DNA of 64,000 nt from Leisingera sp. SS27 (GTDB lineage Bacteria; Pseudomonadota; Alphaproteobacteria; Rhodobacterales; Rhodobacteraceae): contig NZ_JAQNCY010000004.1 of NCBI RefSeq assembly GCF_028368855.1, positions 186,001 to 250,000 on the forward strand, read 5' to 3'. Below the pieces are notes generated by a model. It was not told where the DNA came from and did not search any database. It was given only the letters and a program-made list of their open reading frames with translations. This document shows, piece by piece, positions 62,020 to 64,000 of the stretch. The position numbers and the translations under genes were made by a program. How positions within the stretch are numbered: the first letter of the stretch is position 1; each line of letters opens with the position of its first letter.

Positions 62020-63138
62020 TCAGGTCAGCTGTTTCGGCAGCTTGGGTGCCGATTTTTCCAATGACAGCTCTGCCTCTGAAAATTTCCAAGGACCACGCAC
62101 GCCCGGCACGCCCTCCGGCGCAATTTGCATGCCCCTGTGCCTGATTTGCGGGTCCTCAAAGGCTTGCCCAATGGTGTTGATCGGTCCAGCCGGCACAGTT
62201 GCTGCCTCCAGCGCGGCCAGAAGCTCCGTTTGCGACCAATCAGCCAGCACCGCTTCAAGGACAGCAGTCAATTCCTTTCGGTTTGCCACCCGCAGCTGAT
62301 TGGTTTGAAAGCGTGCATCGGATTTCGCTTCAGGCAATCCAAGGACATCACACAGCCTTTGAAACTGGCCATCATTTCCAACCGCCAGGATAATATGACC
62401 GTCACCGACCGCCATCACCTGGTAAGGCGCGATATTGGGGTGGTCGTTGCCCAGCCGAGACGGGCTTTCGCCGGTCGCCAAATAATTCATAGCCTGGTTT
62501 GCCAGCAGCGCCGTTGCGCAATCCATCAAGGACATATCCAGGTGTTGGCCTCGCCCCGTTGTATGGCGATGCTCCACCGCAGCCAGAATGCCAATAGTCC
62601 CATAGAGCCCTGTTACGATGTCGGTGATCGCTACTCCTACTTTCTGCGGCTGACCATCCTGCGCGCCGGTGATCGACATCAGCCCGGACATTCCCTGCAG
62701 TAGGAAGTCGTAACCTGCACGCGACGCATAAGGCCCGTCCTGGCCAAATCCTGTGACCGAACAATAAATCAGCCGCGGATTGATCTTGGAGAGCGTCTCG
62801 TAATCGAGCCCGTATTTTTTCAGCCCGCCAACCTTGAAGTTTTCAATCAGGATATCGGCATCCTGGACCAGTCTGACGACTGCCTGCCTGCCTTCTGCTG
62901 TCCTGAAATCAGCTGTCACGCAGTCTTTCCCACGGTTGGCGGCATAGTAATAAGCGGCTGACTTGTCGCCATCCCGCTCGATGAAAGGCGGGCCCCACTT
63001 GCGGGTATCATCTCCGTCGGGGCTTTCCACTTTTTTGACCTCGGCACCCAGATCTGCCAACGACTGACCAATCCACGGCCCGGCCAGGATACGGGCAAGT
63101 TCGACCACTTTCAGGCCTGCAAGCGGCTTCATCGGCAT
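62020..63138 (-). CDS. CaiB/BaiF-family CoA transferase
   Basis: A 372-residue family III CoA transferase of normal layout: VVELARILAGPWIGQSLADLGAEVKKVE at the N-terminus, and probable catalytic Asp173 in ITDIVTGLYG. It moves CoA between short carboxylates such as succinate, formate, or carnitine-type acids; substrate undecided. Upstream of the CocE hydrolase; divergent from zwf. Confidence 0.93.
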   Translation of the reverse strand: MPMKPLAGLKVVELARILAGPWIGQSLADLGAEVKKVESPDGDDTRKWGPPFIERDGDKSAAYYYAANRGKDCVTADFRTAEGRQAVVRLVQDADILIENFKVGGLKKYGLDYETLSKINPRLIYCSVTGFGQDGPYASRAGYDFLLQGMSGLMSITGAQDGQPQKVGVAITDIVTGLYGTIGILAAVEHRHTTGRGQHLDMSLMDCATALLANQAMNYLATGESPSRLGNDHPNIAPYQVMAVGDGHIILAVGNDGQFQRLCDVLGLPEAKSDARFQTNQLRVANRKELTAVLEAVLADWSQTELLAALEAATVPAGPINTIGQAFEDPQIRHRGMQIAPEGVPGVRGPWKFSEAELSLEKSAPKLPKQLT

Positions 63139-63306
63139 TCCTTCCTATCGGAAACTGTATTCTTCCCGATATGCTTAGTCCCTGCCGCGCCCCCTGGCAA
63201 CATTTGATCAAATTGCACTTTTAAGACGCAAGACTCCCAGTTCTGCAAAATCCGTGCGGCTATGCTCCCGCTAACCAAATTTTCTGTAGCCCTTAGGCAG
63301 CCAGCA

Positions 63307-63320
63307 TGTTAGCGATAACG
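63307..63320. promoter_or_regulatory. LacI-type operator-like site upstream of zwf
   Basis: TGTTAGCGATAACG has GTTA and TAAC arms around a CG-containing centre, as in many LacI-family operators (TGTTANCGNTAACA). It lies 104 bases upstream of zwf and could control the Entner-Doudoroff genes. No regulator gene is seen. Confidence 0.4.
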
Positions 63321-63424
63321 AAACTTAATCTGCCCCTAGGCCAGCAGAGGGAATTGAATTGCCGCGCCCTTGGCGGCACAATGCTCTGGCCTTTCGGCCC
63401 CAATGGAACAGCGATGTAATATCA

Positions 63425-64000
63425 ATGGTTTCCCGCGTCATCCCAGTTGATCCTTTTGACCTCGTGCTGTTTGGCGCGACCGGTGACTTGGCCCGCCGTA
63501 AAATCCTGCCCGCCTTGTTTCATCGCTTTCAGATCGGCCAGTTCAGCAGTGACTGCCGGATCATCGGCACTTCGCGCAGCGAACTGACTGCTGAAGAGTT
63601 CCGCAATCAAACTGCAGATGCGATCCGCGAATTCGGACAGGAAGTAGAGACCACACCCAAGGAGATCGCTTCCTTCACCGCGCTGCTGGACTATGCTGCC
63701 GTTGATGCCCGCGGCGATGCCGGGTGGGATGAGATCCGCGAAAAACTGCGTGACGACGCAGTGCGCGCTTTCTACTTGTCAGTTGGCCCGTCGCTGTTCA
63801 CCGACATCGCCCGCCGTCTCAGCGAGACCGGGATCGCAACTCCTGAAAGCCGCATTGTTCTGGAAAAACCCTTTGGCCACGACCTTGCTTCAGCTAAGGC
63901 TCTGAACGCTGCTCTCCGAGAACATTTCGAAGAACAGCAAATCTACAGGATCGACCATTACCTGGGCAAGGAGACAGTGCAGAACCTGATGGCTCTGCGC
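63425..64000 (+). CDS. zwf: Glucose-6-phosphate dehydrogenase Zwf, N-terminal part
   Basis: The first 192 codons; the window edge cuts the rest (full proteins are about 480-490 residues). FGATGDLARRKILPALF binds NADP(+), and YRIDHYLGKETVQN is the glucose-6-phosphate/catalytic signature. It makes 6-phosphogluconolactone for the Entner-Doudoroff and pentose phosphate routes. It is divergent from the CoA transferase across 286 bases. Confidence 0.95.
   Translation, partial: MVSRVIPVDPFDLVLFGATGDLARRKILPALFHRFQIGQFSSDCRIIGTSRSELTAEEFRNQTADAIREFGQEVETTPKEIASFTALLDYAAVDARGDAGWDEIREKLRDDAVRAFYLSVGPSLFTDIARRLSETGIATPESRIVLEKPFGHDLASAKALNAALREHFEEQQIYRIDHYLGKETVQNLMALR

Noticed and set aside
1-64000. 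tRNA, rRNA, CRISPR, insertion sequences, prophage
   Set aside because: I looked for repeated arrays, transposase-like proteins, terminal repeats and tRNA-like cloverleaf ends and saw none; computational search with tRNAscan-SE or ISfinder would be the decisive check.

Overview
The window looks like chromosomal DNA of a marine Rhodobacteraceae (Roseobacter group, Leisingera/Phaeobacter/Ruegeria-like). The evidence is the GC-rich sequence, the irr-fabA-fabB-fabI block, a C-P lyase cluster with phnF and a DUF1045 gene, tupBCA, nadABC and a fused indolepyruvate oxidoreductase. This is inference from gene content; there is no rRNA here. I see no tRNA, rRNA, insertion sequence, prophage or CRISPR array. 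Most genes are packed into operons with ATGA or TGATG overlaps.

Layout: 1-2.1 kb is a small stress block (start of a Dps-like gene, two DUF1328 membrane proteins, a Crp/Fnr regulator, one unknown) with three promoter-like GGAAC-N16-(C/G)GTT elements. 2.2-5.2 kb holds a radical SAM/SPASM protein and a divergent phytanoyl-CoA dioxygenase/LysR pair. 5.2-8.4 kb is irr facing fabA-fabB-fabI (unsaturated fatty acid synthesis), closed by a strong terminator. 8.5-14.2 kb carries an HD hydrolase with a TetR regulator, an FKBP isomerase, a HAD hydrolase/alpha-beta hydrolase/threonine dehydratase run and an EEP nuclease-like protein. 14.2-17.1 kb is a partial protocatechuate branch: pcaD, an esterase-like gene and pcaB. 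17.2-23.5 kb holds an alcohol dehydrogenase, a thiol-sensor-like ArsR protein, an FAA hydrolase and a 998-residue ABC/cyclic-nucleotide fusion with degenerate ATPase motifs. 23.6-28.3 kb is Lrp facing the fused IorAB, then a TetR regulator.

28.7-36.0 kb is a complete family-5 ABC importer translationally coupled to a permuted CoA transferase. 36.2-38.5 kb encodes a large MscS channel. 38.9-45.4 kb is a seven-gene run with four glycosyltransferases, a histidine phosphatase, a NodB-like deacetylase and a methyltransferase, the best candidate for an uncharacterised glycoconjugate pathway. 45.5-53.8 kb is the C-P lyase system (phnGHIJKLNM plus phnF), with a glyoxalase-fold gene between phnJ and phnK, an antiparallel small membrane-protein gene and a DUF1045 2H-phosphoesterase. 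No phnP and no phosphonate importer are visible. 53.9-56.1 kb is the tungstate importer tupBCA, 56.4-59.9 kb nadABC, then a CocE/NonD hydrolase, a second CoA transferase and the first 192 codons of zwf.

Functional themes: envelope lipid synthesis under an iron regulator, scavenging of phosphorus (phosphonates) and tungstate, catabolism of aromatic compounds and amino-acid keto acids, and envelope glycan synthesis. Start codons were moved from the longest reading frame where a ribosome binding site or family length supports it; each case is noted.
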